Below, in pieces: positions 1 through 6,868 of a DNA stretch of 18,718 nt. The stretch comes from Angelakisella sp. (lineage in GTDB: Bacteria > Bacillota > Clostridia > Oscillospirales > Ruminococcaceae). The notes beneath the pieces were generated by a model. That model was not told the origin of the DNA. It saw only the letters and a list, made by a program, of their open reading frames with translations, and searched no databases. Position 1 is the first letter of the stretch, and each line of letters starts with the position of its first letter. Position numbers and translations under genes: made by a program. The stretch covers positions 1 to 18,718 of the forward strand of contig JAHHSN010000029.1 in NCBI GenBank assembly GCA_020025195.1, in the 5' to 3' direction.

Positions 1-129
1 CCTGAAAAAAGTGATCTGTCTGCCAACGGTCATGTGGATGAAATGGCCCGTTTCGTGGATTCCAACACCATTCTTCTGGCCGAAGTGACGGATGAAGAGG
101 CTGCCCGCCTCGACTCCATAAAGATTTGA
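1..129 (+). CDS. C-terminal end of a deiminase-family protein (agmatine/peptidylarginine deiminase-like), apparently truncated
   Basis: The reading frame is open from base 1 and ends at TGA 127-129, giving 42 residues. It contains GHVDEMARFV followed by TILLAEV, which resembles the His/Asp substrate-binding segment (GHxD) of the agmatine deiminase/PAD_porph family. In those enzymes roughly another hundred residues normally follow this segment, including the catalytic cysteine near the C-terminus. Here the protein stops about 30 residues after the motif. I find no continuation resembling the family in the two other + frames up to the terminator at 263. The product would therefore lack the nucleophile, so this is probably a pseudogene or the edge of a deletion or rearrangement. 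The start lies outside the window. Family assignment is from a single motif and is moderate; truncation follows if the family is right. Confidence 0.5.
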   Translation, partial: PEKSDLSANGHVDEMARFVDSNTILLAEVTDEEAARLDSIKI

Positions 130-262
130 GACAGTCATTACAAGACAGACTGACACAATGGAATTGTTATAAAAGAATAGTTCCCCATTTGGAAGGCTCT
201 TGGCAGGGCAAAAAAGGGCTTCATTTTCCCCATAACGATAAAAGTGCTCGGGGGCAAAAAGA

Positions 263-294
263 AAGCCCCTTAAACACTGATGTTTAAGGGGCTT
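263..294 (-). terminator. Intrinsic terminator of the tRNA-Val transcript
   Basis: A perfect 14-bp inverted repeat (263-276 with 281-294) has a 4-base loop. Read on the - strand, the stem is followed by TCTTTTTG. It lies 6 bases beyond the encoded CCA end of the tRNA, so it fits a rho-independent terminator for that gene. It could also stop + strand readthrough from the deiminase remnant, but the + side lacks a good T run. Confidence 0.85.
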
Positions 295-299
295 CTCTG

Positions 300-375
300 T
301 GGTGGACGATACAGGACTCGAACCTGTGACCCTTCGCACGTCAAGCGAATGCTCTCCCAGCTGAGCTAATCGTCC
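300..375 (-). tRNA. tRNA-Val (anticodon GAC)
   Basis: The - strand folds into a full cloverleaf of 76 bases: acceptor stem GGACGAT/ATCGTCC, D arm GCTC/GAGC, anticodon stem TTCGC/GCGAA with loop TTGACGT, five-base variable region, and T arm ACAGG/CCTGT with loop TTCGAGT. The discriminator is A and CCA is encoded (302-300). The anticodon GAC occupies 342-340 and reads the valine codons GUC/GUU. The gene stands alone, with its own promoter and terminator. Confidence 0.96.
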
Positions 376-398
376 ATACGGGTTTTGACCGCTTTGCT

Positions 399-428
399 AT
401 TCTAACATAAAATGTGTGGGAAAGTCAA
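399..428 (-). promoter_or_regulatory. Sigma-A-type promoter for tRNA-Val
   Basis: On the - strand, TTGACT (428-423) and TAGAAT (404-399) are separated by 18 bases, close to the sigma-A consensus. Transcription would begin near 391, leaving a leader of roughly 16 bases before the mature 5' end at 375. Confidence 0.75.
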
Positions 429-534
429 GCCCTTTTTTATCCTTTTCAGCAGGAAAAATGCGCGGGCCCCGCTGTTTTCCGCGAAAAAGCGAGGTTTTTA
501 AGTGTTAATAATTCATAAACACTAGGGGTTTTTA

Positions 535-564
535 TTGTGCAAACGAAACGACTTGTGATATAAT
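535..564 (+). promoter_or_regulatory. Promoter of the ruvCAB transcript
   Basis: A perfect TATAAT lies at 559-564, preceded by TGA, so it is an extended -10 (TGn). A weak -35, TTGTGC (535-540), lies 18 bases upstream. A dyad AGTGTT...AACACT (501-506/518-523) sits just upstream. No GAAC-N4-GTTC LexA box is visible, so SOS control through a classical Gram-positive LexA site is not supported here. Confidence 0.65.
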
Positions 565-615
565 GTAGATTGAATTATTATGGGGTACTATGACATGGGC
601 AGGGAGGCGGTTTCG

Positions 616-1173
616 ATGCGGATCCTCGGGGTGGACCCCGGCTATGCCATCGTGGGCATCGGGGTCGTCGATTACGACCATGTGAAGTTTCGCGCGGTGG
701 AATACGGCGCCATTACCACCCCCGCGGGGCGTCCCATTGAGGAGCGCCTCATGGATATTTACAGCGATTTTTCCTCCATTCTGGAGGAGTACAGGCCGGA
801 CGCCGTCTCCATGGAACAGCTCTATTTCACCAACAACACCACCACCGGCATTGCGGTGGCGGAGGCGCGGGGCGTTTTGCTCCTTGCCGCCGCGCAGAAA
901 AACATCCCCATTTACAGCTACACCCCCATGCAGGTCAAATCCGCCGTGGTGGGCTATGGCCGGGCGGAGAAGGAGCAGGTCATGGAGATGACCCGCCGGC
1001 TTTTGGGACTTAAGGCGGTTCCGCACCCCGATGACGCCGCGGATGCTCTGGCGCTTGCCATCTGTCACGGGCATAACGGGGAGAGCCGCCTGCCGACGGC
1101 GGCGCTCGAGGAGACAAAGGGCGGCAACCGCCGTCCCCGTCAGGTGCAGTATAAGGAGAAAAAGACGTTATGA
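616..1173 (+). CDS. ruvC: Crossover junction endodeoxyribonuclease RuvC
   Basis: RuvC cuts Holliday junctions symmetrically during recombinational repair, working with the RuvAB branch-migration motor encoded immediately downstream. The 185-residue product has the usual length. The four acidic metal-binding residues of the RNase-H-like fold are visible: D7 in ILGVDPG, E67 in SMEQLYF, and D140 and D143 in HPDDAADALALA. I chose ATG 616 because AGGGAGG (601-607) sits 8 bases before it and because MRILGVDPG matches the family's normal N-terminus; the in-frame ATG codons at 580 and 595 would add an unconserved tail and lack a good ribosome site. The stop codon overlaps the ruvA start by 4 bases (ATGA), indicating translational coupling. 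The C-terminal tail after residue 155 is basic and variable. Confidence 0.95.
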   Translation: MRILGVDPGYAIVGIGVVDYDHVKFRAVEYGAITTPAGRPIEERLMDIYSDFSSILEEYRPDAVSMEQLYFTNNTTTGIAVAEARGVLLLAAAQKNIPIYSYTPMQVKSAVVGYGRAEKEQVMEMTRRLLGLKAVPHPDDAADALALAICHGHNGESRLPTAALEETKGGNRRPRQVQYKEKKTL

Positions 1174-1787
1174 TTTACAGCATCACCGGAAAACTGAGAC
1201 TGGTTACCCCCGCGTTCTGCGTGGTGGAGACGGGGGGCGTGGGCTTTCGCTGCGCCGCTTCCGCCAACACGCTGGGGCAGCTCCCCGCAAGGGGCAGTGA
1301 GGTCACCCTCTTTACTCACCTTGCGGTGCGGGAGGATGCCATGGAGCTTTATGCCTTTGCCACCGAGCAGGAGAAAAAGTGCTTTCAGCTCCTCATCGGG
1401 GTTTCCGGTGTGGGCCCCCGGGTGGCACTTGCCATCCTCTCCGATTCCACCCCCGACCGGCTGATGCTGGCGGTGGCGGCGGGAGACGTCAAAGCCATTA
1501 CCCGTGCGCAGGGCGTTGGGCCCAAGATCGCGCAGCGCATCATTCTGGAGCTTAAGGACAAGGTCGCTTCGGAGGATCTGGCCGCGGAGCTGGGTGGCTC
1601 AGCGGGCGCCGTGGCGTCCATGGATCTCTCGGGTACGCCCTCTGCCAAGGCGGAGGCGGTGAGCGCGCTGGTGGCGCTGGGCTACGGACAGAGTGACGCC
1701 GCGGCCGTCATCGCGAAGGAGGAGGACGGTCTCCCGGTGGATGAGCTTGTCCGCCGGGGACTCAAAGCCTTTATGAGAAGCAAATAA
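1170..1787 (+). CDS. ruvA: Holliday junction branch migration protein RuvA
   Basis: RuvA binds the four-way junction as a tetramer and loads RuvB. The 205 residues follow the family plan: an N-terminal OB-fold (about 1-62, starting MIYSITGKL), two helix-hairpin-helix motifs (LIGVSGVGPRVALAIL at 75-90 and ITRAQGVGPKIAQRI at about 110-124, the latter leading into ILELKDK), an acidic/flexible linker (about 133-158), and the C-terminal RuvB-binding three-helix domain (about 160-205, with ALVALGYGQSDA). It begins inside the ruvC stop codon (4-base overlap). RuvB follows after 43 bases, so the order ruvC-ruvA-ruvB is a single co-transcribed unit. Confidence 0.96.
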   Translation: MIYSITGKLRLVTPAFCVVETGGVGFRCAASANTLGQLPARGSEVTLFTHLAVREDAMELYAFATEQEKKCFQLLIGVSGVGPRVALAILSDSTPDRLMLAVAAGDVKAITRAQGVGPKIAQRIILELKDKVASEDLAAELGGSAGAVASMDLSGTPSAKAEAVSALVALGYGQSDAAAVIAKEEDGLPVDELVRRGLKAFMRSK

Positions 1788-1830
1788 CCGCATTTTGGAT
1801 AAAAGATTTTAGGAAAGAGGAGAAACGCCG

Positions 1831-2898
1831 ATGTTTGACCGCAGTGGACAGCCCGAGCTGGAAATGGACTTTGAAAACCGCATTGTCGCGCCGGAAGCCG
1901 GCGCAGGGGATGGGGACGCGGAGCTTTCCCTTCGCCCCCGTACGCTGGAGGAATACATCGGACAGGACAAGGTGAAGGAGAACCTCTCGGTGTTTATTGA
2001 GGCGGCGAAGCGGCGCGGGGAGCCGCTCGATCATGTGCTGCTTTACGGCCCTCCGGGACTGGGAAAGACCACCCTCTCCGCCATCATTGCCGCCGAGATG
2101 GGGGTCAATATCCGTATTACCTCCGGCCCCGCCATTGAGAAGCCGGGCGATCTGGCCGCGCTCCTCACCAGCCTCAGCGAAAACGACATCCTTTTTATCG
2201 ATGAGATCCATCGCCTCAACCGCAGCGTGGAGGAGGTCCTCTACCCCGCGATGGAGGATTACGCACTGGATATCATCATCGGGAAGGGCCCCTCGGCGCG
2301 GTCCATCCGCATCGACCTGCCCCGGTTTACTCTGGTGGGTGCGACTACCCGGGCTGGACAGCTTTCCGCGCCTCTCCGGGATCGCTTCGGGGTGGTTTTC
2401 CGCCTTGAAATGTACACCCCGGAACAGCTTTCGCAAATCATCACCCGGAGCGCCGGCATCCTCGGCGTTCCCATTGAGGCGGACGGCGCCATGGAGCTTG
2501 CCCGCCGCAGCCGCGGCACCCCCCGCATCGCGAACCGCTTCTTAAAAAGAGTGCGGGACTTTGCCGAGGTGCGGGGCGAGGGCTATATCTCGGAGGACAT
2601 CGCCGCCGCCGCTTTGGAGCGGCTGGAGGTGGACTATCTGGGGCTGGACCGTCTGGACCGCCAGATTCTCACCACCATCATCGAAAATTACGCGGGCGGC
2701 CCGGTGGGGCTGGATACCCTTGCTGCCGCCGTCGGGGAGGAAGCGGTCACCATCGAGGATGTTTACGAGCCCTACCTCATGCAGCTGGGCTTTCTGGCAA
2801 GAACGCCCCGCGGCCGCTGTGTCACGAGGCTCGCCTATGAGCATCTGGAGCTCAAGCCCCCGCAGGACGCCGGGGACGACGGACAGATGAGCTTTTAA
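1831..2898 (+). CDS. ruvB: Holliday junction branch migration DNA helicase RuvB
   Basis: RuvB is the hexameric AAA+ motor that drives branch migration. The 355-residue protein shows all expected parts: Walker A GPPGLGKTT (73-81), Walker B LFIDEIH (121-127), sensor 1 GATTRAG (170-176), an arginine-finger region PLRDRFG (181-187), and a C-terminal winged-helix DNA-binding domain ending about residue 340 (GRCVTRLAYEHL). A GAGGAG ribosome site precedes ATG 1831. It follows ruvA by 43 bases with no terminator between them. The short N-terminal extension before RPRTLEEYIGQ is variable in the family. Confidence 0.97.
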   Translation: MFDRSGQPELEMDFENRIVAPEAGAGDGDAELSLRPRTLEEYIGQDKVKENLSVFIEAAKRRGEPLDHVLLYGPPGLGKTTLSAIIAAEMGVNIRITSGPAIEKPGDLAALLTSLSENDILFIDEIHRLNRSVEEVLYPAMEDYALDIIIGKGPSARSIRIDLPRFTLVGATTRAGQLSAPLRDRFGVVFRLEMYTPEQLSQIITRSAGILGVPIEADGAMELARRSRGTPRIANRFLKRVRDFAEVRGEGYISEDIAAAALERLEVDYLGLDRLDRQILTTIIENYAGGPVGLDTLAAAVGEEAVTIEDVYEPYLMQLGFLARTPRGRCVTRLAYEHLELKPPQDAGDDGQMSF

Positions 2899-2930
2899 GA
2901 GCCGCCTGTTTGGGAAAGGGGAGGAAAGCC

Positions 2931-3662
2931 ATGAAACGGACAGCGCTTGGGGGAGGACTGCTCCTTCTTCTCGCGGTGGTCTTTTTAGGGGGCTTTCTCC
3001 ATAAAACTGGTTGGGGTGAGCTTTCACTCACGCCGGGCGTCCTGAAGCCGACCCTCCTGGGCCCGGGAAGGGTCTATACCGGGGAGGACTTCGGCATCGA
3101 GACCCTCCGAAGCCCCCATGACGCGGACGGGGACGGCGTGGATGACTACACCGACCTTCTGCTGGGGGCCCGCGCGGACGCCGAGGCCTGTCCCCTCTAT
3201 GACCCCTCCTATTTTGGAGGGGGCTATCCCCCGGAGGACCGGGGCGTCTGCACCGATCTGGTCTGGCGGGCATTCCGGGCGGCGGGCTATGACCTCAAGT
3301 CCATGGTGGACCGGGACATCGCCGCCCATACGGAGCTTTATCCCCGGGTGGAGGGGACGCCTGACCCCAACATCGATTTTCGGCGGGTCCCGAACCTCCG
3401 CGTCTTTCTGGAGCGGCACGCCGAATCCCTCACCCTCGACCCCGGGGAGATCGCCGAATGGCAGCCCGGGGACATTGTGACCTTTGGAGATCGGCACATC
3501 GGAATCATTTCCGACCGCCGGGACGGGAACGGCGTCCCCTATCTCCTCCACAATGACGGCAGCCCCAACCGGGAGAACAGGGGACTTCTGCGCTGGCATC
3601 GGCGCGCCCCCATCTCGGGACATTTCAGGTACAGCGAGCCGGTTTCGGAACCGGTATTCTGA
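2931..3662 (+). CDS. DUF1287 family protein, membrane-anchored or exported
   Basis: The product has 243 residues. It starts with a basic tip (MKRT) and one hydrophobic segment (about 6-23), consistent with a signal peptide or membrane anchor. The body matches the DUF1287 pattern: GVCTDLVWRAFRAAGYDL (105-122), DPNIDFRRVPNLRVFLERH (145-163), PGDIVTFGDRHIGIISD (179-195), LLHNDG (205-210). These fit an NlpC/P60-like papain fold with C107 as candidate nucleophile and H189 (or H207) as candidate base; that catalytic reading is inference. A DADGDGVDD stretch (64-72) looks like an EF-hand/type-3-repeat calcium loop. ATG 2931 was chosen because AGGGGAGG precedes it by 6-7 bases; an upstream in-frame ATG at 2910 would put charged residues before the signal. 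It lies between ruvB (32-base gap) and glmM (19-base gap). A cell-wall role is possible but not shown. Confidence 0.8.
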   Translation: MKRTALGGGLLLLLAVVFLGGFLHKTGWGELSLTPGVLKPTLLGPGRVYTGEDFGIETLRSPHDADGDGVDDYTDLLLGARADAEACPLYDPSYFGGGYPPEDRGVCTDLVWRAFRAAGYDLKSMVDRDIAAHTELYPRVEGTPDPNIDFRRVPNLRVFLERHAESLTLDPGEIAEWQPGDIVTFGDRHIGIISDRRDGNGVPYLLHNDGSPNRENRGLLRWHRRAPISGHFRYSEPVSEPVF

Positions 3663-3681
3663 CAATAAGGAGAACAAGATT

Positions 3682-5034
3682 ATGGGAAGACTTTTTGGAA
3701 CCGACGGCATCCGTGGGATCGCGAACCGCGACCTCTCCATCCGCACGGCAAGCGAGCTGGGACTGGCGCTGGCGGAGCTTCTGCGTGCCGAAGCCCCCGG
3801 AAAGCGCCACAAGGTCGCCATCGGCAAGGATACCCGCCTTTCCTCCGATATGCTGGAAACGGCGCTGGCCTCGGGCCTTACGGCCGGCGGCTGCGACGTG
3901 GTGCTGCTCGGCGTCATCCCCACCCCGGCGGTGGCGTATCTCACCGTGGAAACGGAGGCCTCCGCGGGGGTCATGATCTCTGCGAGCCATAATCCCTATG
4001 AATATAACGGCATCAAAATTTTCGGCGCCAAAGGCTTTAAGCTCACCGACGAGGAGGAGGACACCGTGGAGCGGATGCTCCTCGACCGGGACATTCCTCT
4101 CGTCCCGGTGGAGCCGGCCGAGATCGGGACCTATACCCGGGATGAGGGAGCGGCAGAGCGCTATATTGCGCACCTTGCCTCCACCGTAAAGGGCTCCCTT
4201 TCCGGCATGAAGGTGCTGGTGGACTGCGCGAACGGCAGCGCTTCCGTTACGGCGGAGCGGCTCTTCCGGGCCCTCGGCGCGGAGGCGACCATCCTCTGTG
4301 CCGAGCCGGACGGCAGAAACGTAAACCGGGATTGCGGCTCCACCCATGTGGAACACCTCTCCCAAAAGGTGAAAGAGGGCGGCTACCGGCTGGCGGTCGC
4401 CTTTGACGGTGACGCCGACCGCTGCCTCGCGGTGGATGAAAACGGCGAGGTGGTGAACGGCGACCAGATGATCGCCATTTTCGCGAAAGAGATGAAAAAA
4501 GCGGGACGGCTCCCCGATTCGGCGGCAGTTGTCACCATTATGTCCGGCTTCGGCTTTTTCCGCTTTGCCAAGGAGAACGGCATCCATGCGGAAACCACCA
4601 AGGTGGGCGACCGCTACGTTCTGGAAAATATGATCAAAAACGGCTACAACATCGGCGGGGAGCAGTCCGGTCACATCATTTTCCGGGAGTTCATGACCAC
4701 CGGTGACGGCGAGCTTTCCGCGATCCAGCTGATGCAGGTTATGCGGGATACCGGGCTCCCTCTCAGCAGGCTCGCGTCGGTCATGCCGATGACCCCGCAG
4801 GTGCTCCTCAATGTGGAGGCGACCCACGACATGAAGGAGGGGCTTTATGAAAGCCCCGAGCTTTCGGAGATCATCCGCGGCGCGGAGGAGGAGCTGGGGG
4901 AGACAGGGCGTGTCCTCATCCGTCCCAGCGGCACCGAGCCGCTCATCCGCGTGATGGCGGAGGGCGAGGACGAGAAACAGATTACCCGCCTTGCCGAACG
5001 CATCGCGGAGGGCATCCGCCGCTACCTCCAATAA
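3682..5034 (+). CDS. glmM: Phosphoglucosamine mutase GlmM
   Basis: GlmM converts glucosamine-6-phosphate to glucosamine-1-phosphate, the precursor of UDP-GlcNAc for peptidoglycan. The 450-residue length is typical. Hallmarks: LFGTDGIRG near the N-terminus, the phosphoserine loop MISASHNP with catalytic S102, the magnesium loop FDGDADR (D242, D244, D246), GGEQSGH in the sugar-binding region, and the C-terminal phosphate-binding loop RPSGTEPLIRVMAEG. The start at ATG 3682 is preceded by AAGGAG and gives the conserved MGRLFGTDGIRG terminus; the open frame extends upstream to 3484 but that part overlaps the DUF1287 gene. The usual Firmicutes partners cdaA and ybbR/cdaR are not adjacent; instead glmM follows ruvCAB and the DUF1287 gene. 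Confidence 0.97.
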   Translation: MGRLFGTDGIRGIANRDLSIRTASELGLALAELLRAEAPGKRHKVAIGKDTRLSSDMLETALASGLTAGGCDVVLLGVIPTPAVAYLTVETEASAGVMISASHNPYEYNGIKIFGAKGFKLTDEEEDTVERMLLDRDIPLVPVEPAEIGTYTRDEGAAERYIAHLASTVKGSLSGMKVLVDCANGSASVTAERLFRALGAEATILCAEPDGRNVNRDCGSTHVEHLSQKVKEGGYRLAVAFDGDADRCLAVDENGEVVNGDQMIAIFAKEMKKAGRLPDSAAVVTIMSGFGFFRFAKENGIHAETTKVGDRYVLENMIKNGYNIGGEQSGHIIFREFMTTGDGELSAIQLMQVMRDTGLPLSRLASVMPMTPQVLLNVEATHDMKEGLYESPELSEIIRGAEEELGETGRVLIRPSGTEPLIRVMAEGEDEKQITRLAERIAEGIRRYLQ

Positions 5035-5078
5035 CCGAAACGAAAGAATTAAAGTGAAAGAAAGGCAAGCAGAAACTT

Positions 5079-5948
5079 ATGCGCATCGCGGAAAACTGGA
5101 AGGACTTTGAGATTCTGGATACCTCCGGCGGGGAAAAGCTGGAGCGATGGGGCAAAACCGTCCTCATCCGCCCCGACCCGCAGGTCATCTGGCATACCCC
5201 CAAGGGGGAGGAATGGCGTCACGCTGACGCCCGCTATAACCGTTCCGCCTCCGGCGGGGGAAGCTGGGAAATTTTCCGCCGCCACCCGCAGTTCTGGAGC
5301 ATCCATTATGATGATCTTACCTTCAAGATCAGCCCTACCGGCTTTAAGCACACGGGACTGTTCCCGGAGCAGGCGGTCAACTGGGACTTCTTCCGCCAAA
5401 AAATAAGAGAGGCGAATCGCCCGGTGCGCGTCCTCAATCTCTTTGCCTATACCGGCGGCGCGACCCTGGCCTGCGCGGCGGAGGGCGCGGCGGTCTGCCA
5501 TGTGGATGCCTCCAAGGGCATGGTCGCGTGGGCGCGGGAAAATCAGGCGCTCTCCGGCCTTTCGGATAAACCCATCCGCTGGATCGTGGATGACTGCCAG
5601 AAGTTCGTGGAGCGGGAGATCCGCCGCGGGAGCTTCTACGACGGGGTCATCATGGACCCGCCCTCCTACGGGCGCGGCCCCGGCGGCGAGGTCTGGAAGC
5701 TGGAGGACTGCGTCTATGATCTGGTGCGGCTCTCCTCCGGAGTGCTCACCGAAAACCCGCTTTTCTTCGCTATCAATTCCTATACTACCGGGCTTTCTCC
5801 CAGCGTCATGGAGTATATTCTGGGCGCCACGGTCGGAAAGCGCTTCCCCGGGCGGGGCGAGACCTTCTCCTCCGAGATCGGACTTCCCGTCACCGGCTCC
5901 GGTTACCCCCTTCCCTGCGGTTCCACTGCCGTCTGGCAGAGTAAATAA
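5079..5948 (+). CDS. Class I SAM-dependent methyltransferase, rRNA-methyltransferase-like (RlmI/RlmK type)
   Basis: The 289 residues carry a Rossmann-fold methyltransferase: motif I VLNLFAYTGGATLACAAEGA (118-137), an acidic post-I position in HVDASKGMV (141-149), a DDC motif (171-173), and motif IV MDPPSYGRGP (192-201). This combination, including the N-terminal stretch KLERWGK...IRPDPQVIW, resembles the Methyltrans_SAM group that includes the 23S rRNA methyltransferases RlmI and RlmL/K; the exact target base cannot be read from sequence. No PUA domain is obvious at the N-terminus. The ribosome site AAAGG (5061-5065) lies 13 bases before the ATG, longer than usual, so initiation may be weak. 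The gap after glmM is 44 bases with no terminator, so it probably shares that transcript. Confidence 0.85.
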   Translation: MRIAENWKDFEILDTSGGEKLERWGKTVLIRPDPQVIWHTPKGEEWRHADARYNRSASGGGSWEIFRRHPQFWSIHYDDLTFKISPTGFKHTGLFPEQAVNWDFFRQKIREANRPVRVLNLFAYTGGATLACAAEGAAVCHVDASKGMVAWARENQALSGLSDKPIRWIVDDCQKFVEREIRRGSFYDGVIMDPPSYGRGPGGEVWKLEDCVYDLVRLSSGVLTENPLFFAINSYTTGLSPSVMEYILGATVGKRFPGRGETFSSEIGLPVTGSGYPLPCGSTAVWQSK

Positions 5949-5976
5949 AAAGGGCCTGCCCTTTTCCCGAAAAAGG
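5948..5976 (+). promoter_or_regulatory. Overlapping alternative hairpins between the methyltransferase and ecfA1
   Basis: AAAAGGG (5948-5954) can pair with CCCTTTT (5959-5965). The same right arm, as CCTTTT (5960-5965), can instead pair with AAAAGG (5971-5976). The two hairpins are mutually exclusive. The first resembles a short terminator with its T run inside the stem. It may be a weak terminator or attenuator, or simply low-complexity sequence. The T run is short, so confidence is low. Confidence 0.35.
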
Positions 5977-6008
5977 ACAAGCCATCCCAAAAAGTGAGGA
6001 ACAGACAC

Positions 6009-6851
6009 TTGGAAAATATGATTGAAGCGAAACATGTAAGTTTCAGCTATGACGAGGAGGTCGGCTTCCCCCTCGTTCTGGATGACGTCAGCATCAGCGT
6101 CCCCCGGGGACAGATGGTGGCGATCTTAGGGCATAACGGCAGTGGAAAGTCCACTTTCGCGAAGCACCTGAACGCCGTTTTTATCCCCCGGGAGGGTACG
6201 GTTTTGGTGGAGGGCCGGGACACCAGAGAGGAGGAACTCCTCTTTGAGATCCGCCAGACGGCAGGCATGGTGTTCCAGAACCCCGATAACCAGATCGTCG
6301 CCACCGTGGTGGAGGAGGACGTCGCCTTTGCCCTTGAAAACATCGGCGTGCCGCCCAAGGAGATCCGTGAGCGGGTGGACTGGGCCCTCCGGGCCGTCGA
6401 TATGTACGACTACCGGGAATATGCTCCCCATCAGCTTTCCGGCGGGCAGAAGCAGCGGGTCGCCATCGCGGGCATCATCGCCATGCGCCCGCACTGCATC
6501 GTGCTGGATGAGCCGACCGCCATGCTGGACCCCAGGGGCCGGCAGGAGGTGATGCAGGTGCTTCTGGACCTCAAAGAGCGCTTCGGCATCACCGTGGTGC
6601 TCATCACCCACTATATGGAGGAGGCCGCGCTCTGCGACCGCGTGGTGGTGATGGAGGCCGGTCAGGTGCTGATGGACGACACTCCCCCGAAGGTCTTTGA
6701 GCGGGTGGAGGAGCTCCGCCGTGTGGGACTGGACGTCCCGCAGGTAACGGAGCTGATGTATCTCCTTAAAAAAGAGGGCATCCCCGTCCGGGGCGATATC
6801 ATCACCGAGGAAGAATGCATCGAGCAGCTGGAAGCGCTGCTTAAGAAATAA
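6009..6851 (+). CDS. ecfA1: Energy-coupling factor transporter ATPase EcfA1
   Basis: This is one of the two ABC ATPases of the ECF module that powers uptake of vitamins and metal ions through interchangeable S components. With the TTG start the protein has 280 residues: Walker A GHNGSGKST (41-49), Q-loop VFQNPDNQIVATVVEEDVAF (Q90), signature LSGGQ (143-147), Walker B IVLDE (164-168), and switch histidine H201 in LITHYMEEA. I favour TTG 6009 because GAGGAA lies about 7 bases before it; ATG 6018 would also give a normal N-terminus (MIEAKHVSFSY) but its spacing from that site is too long, and GTG 5994 lies upstream of it. EcfA2 follows after 17 bases. Confidence 0.93.
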   Translation: MENMIEAKHVSFSYDEEVGFPLVLDDVSISVPRGQMVAILGHNGSGKSTFAKHLNAVFIPREGTVLVEGRDTREEELLFEIRQTAGMVFQNPDNQIVATVVEEDVAFALENIGVPPKEIRERVDWALRAVDMYDYREYAPHQLSGGQKQRVAIAGIIAMRPHCIVLDEPTAMLDPRGRQEVMQVLLDLKERFGITVVLITHYMEEAALCDRVVVMEAGQVLMDDTPPKVFERVEELRRVGLDVPQVTELMYLLKKEGIPVRGDIITEEECIEQLEALLKK

Positions 6852-6868
6852 AAGGGAGGAAAAGCATC

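Noticed and set aside
3484..3681. N-terminal extension of glmM
   Set aside because: It would overlap most of the 3' third of the DUF1287 gene; ATG 3682 has a ribosome site and gives the conserved GlmM N-terminus.
3024..3974. 316-residue - strand frame opposite the DUF1287 gene and the start of glmM
   Set aside because: No recognisable domain, no ribosome site, and it spans two convincing + strand genes.
3625..5031. 468-residue - strand frame opposite glmM
   Set aside because: Low-complexity His/Arg/Gly-rich translation typical of an antisense shadow; glmM on the + strand has all its catalytic motifs.
5035..5078. Promoter for the methyltransferase gene
   Set aside because: The 44-base gap after glmM shows no -35/-10 pair; co-transcription from upstream is simpler.
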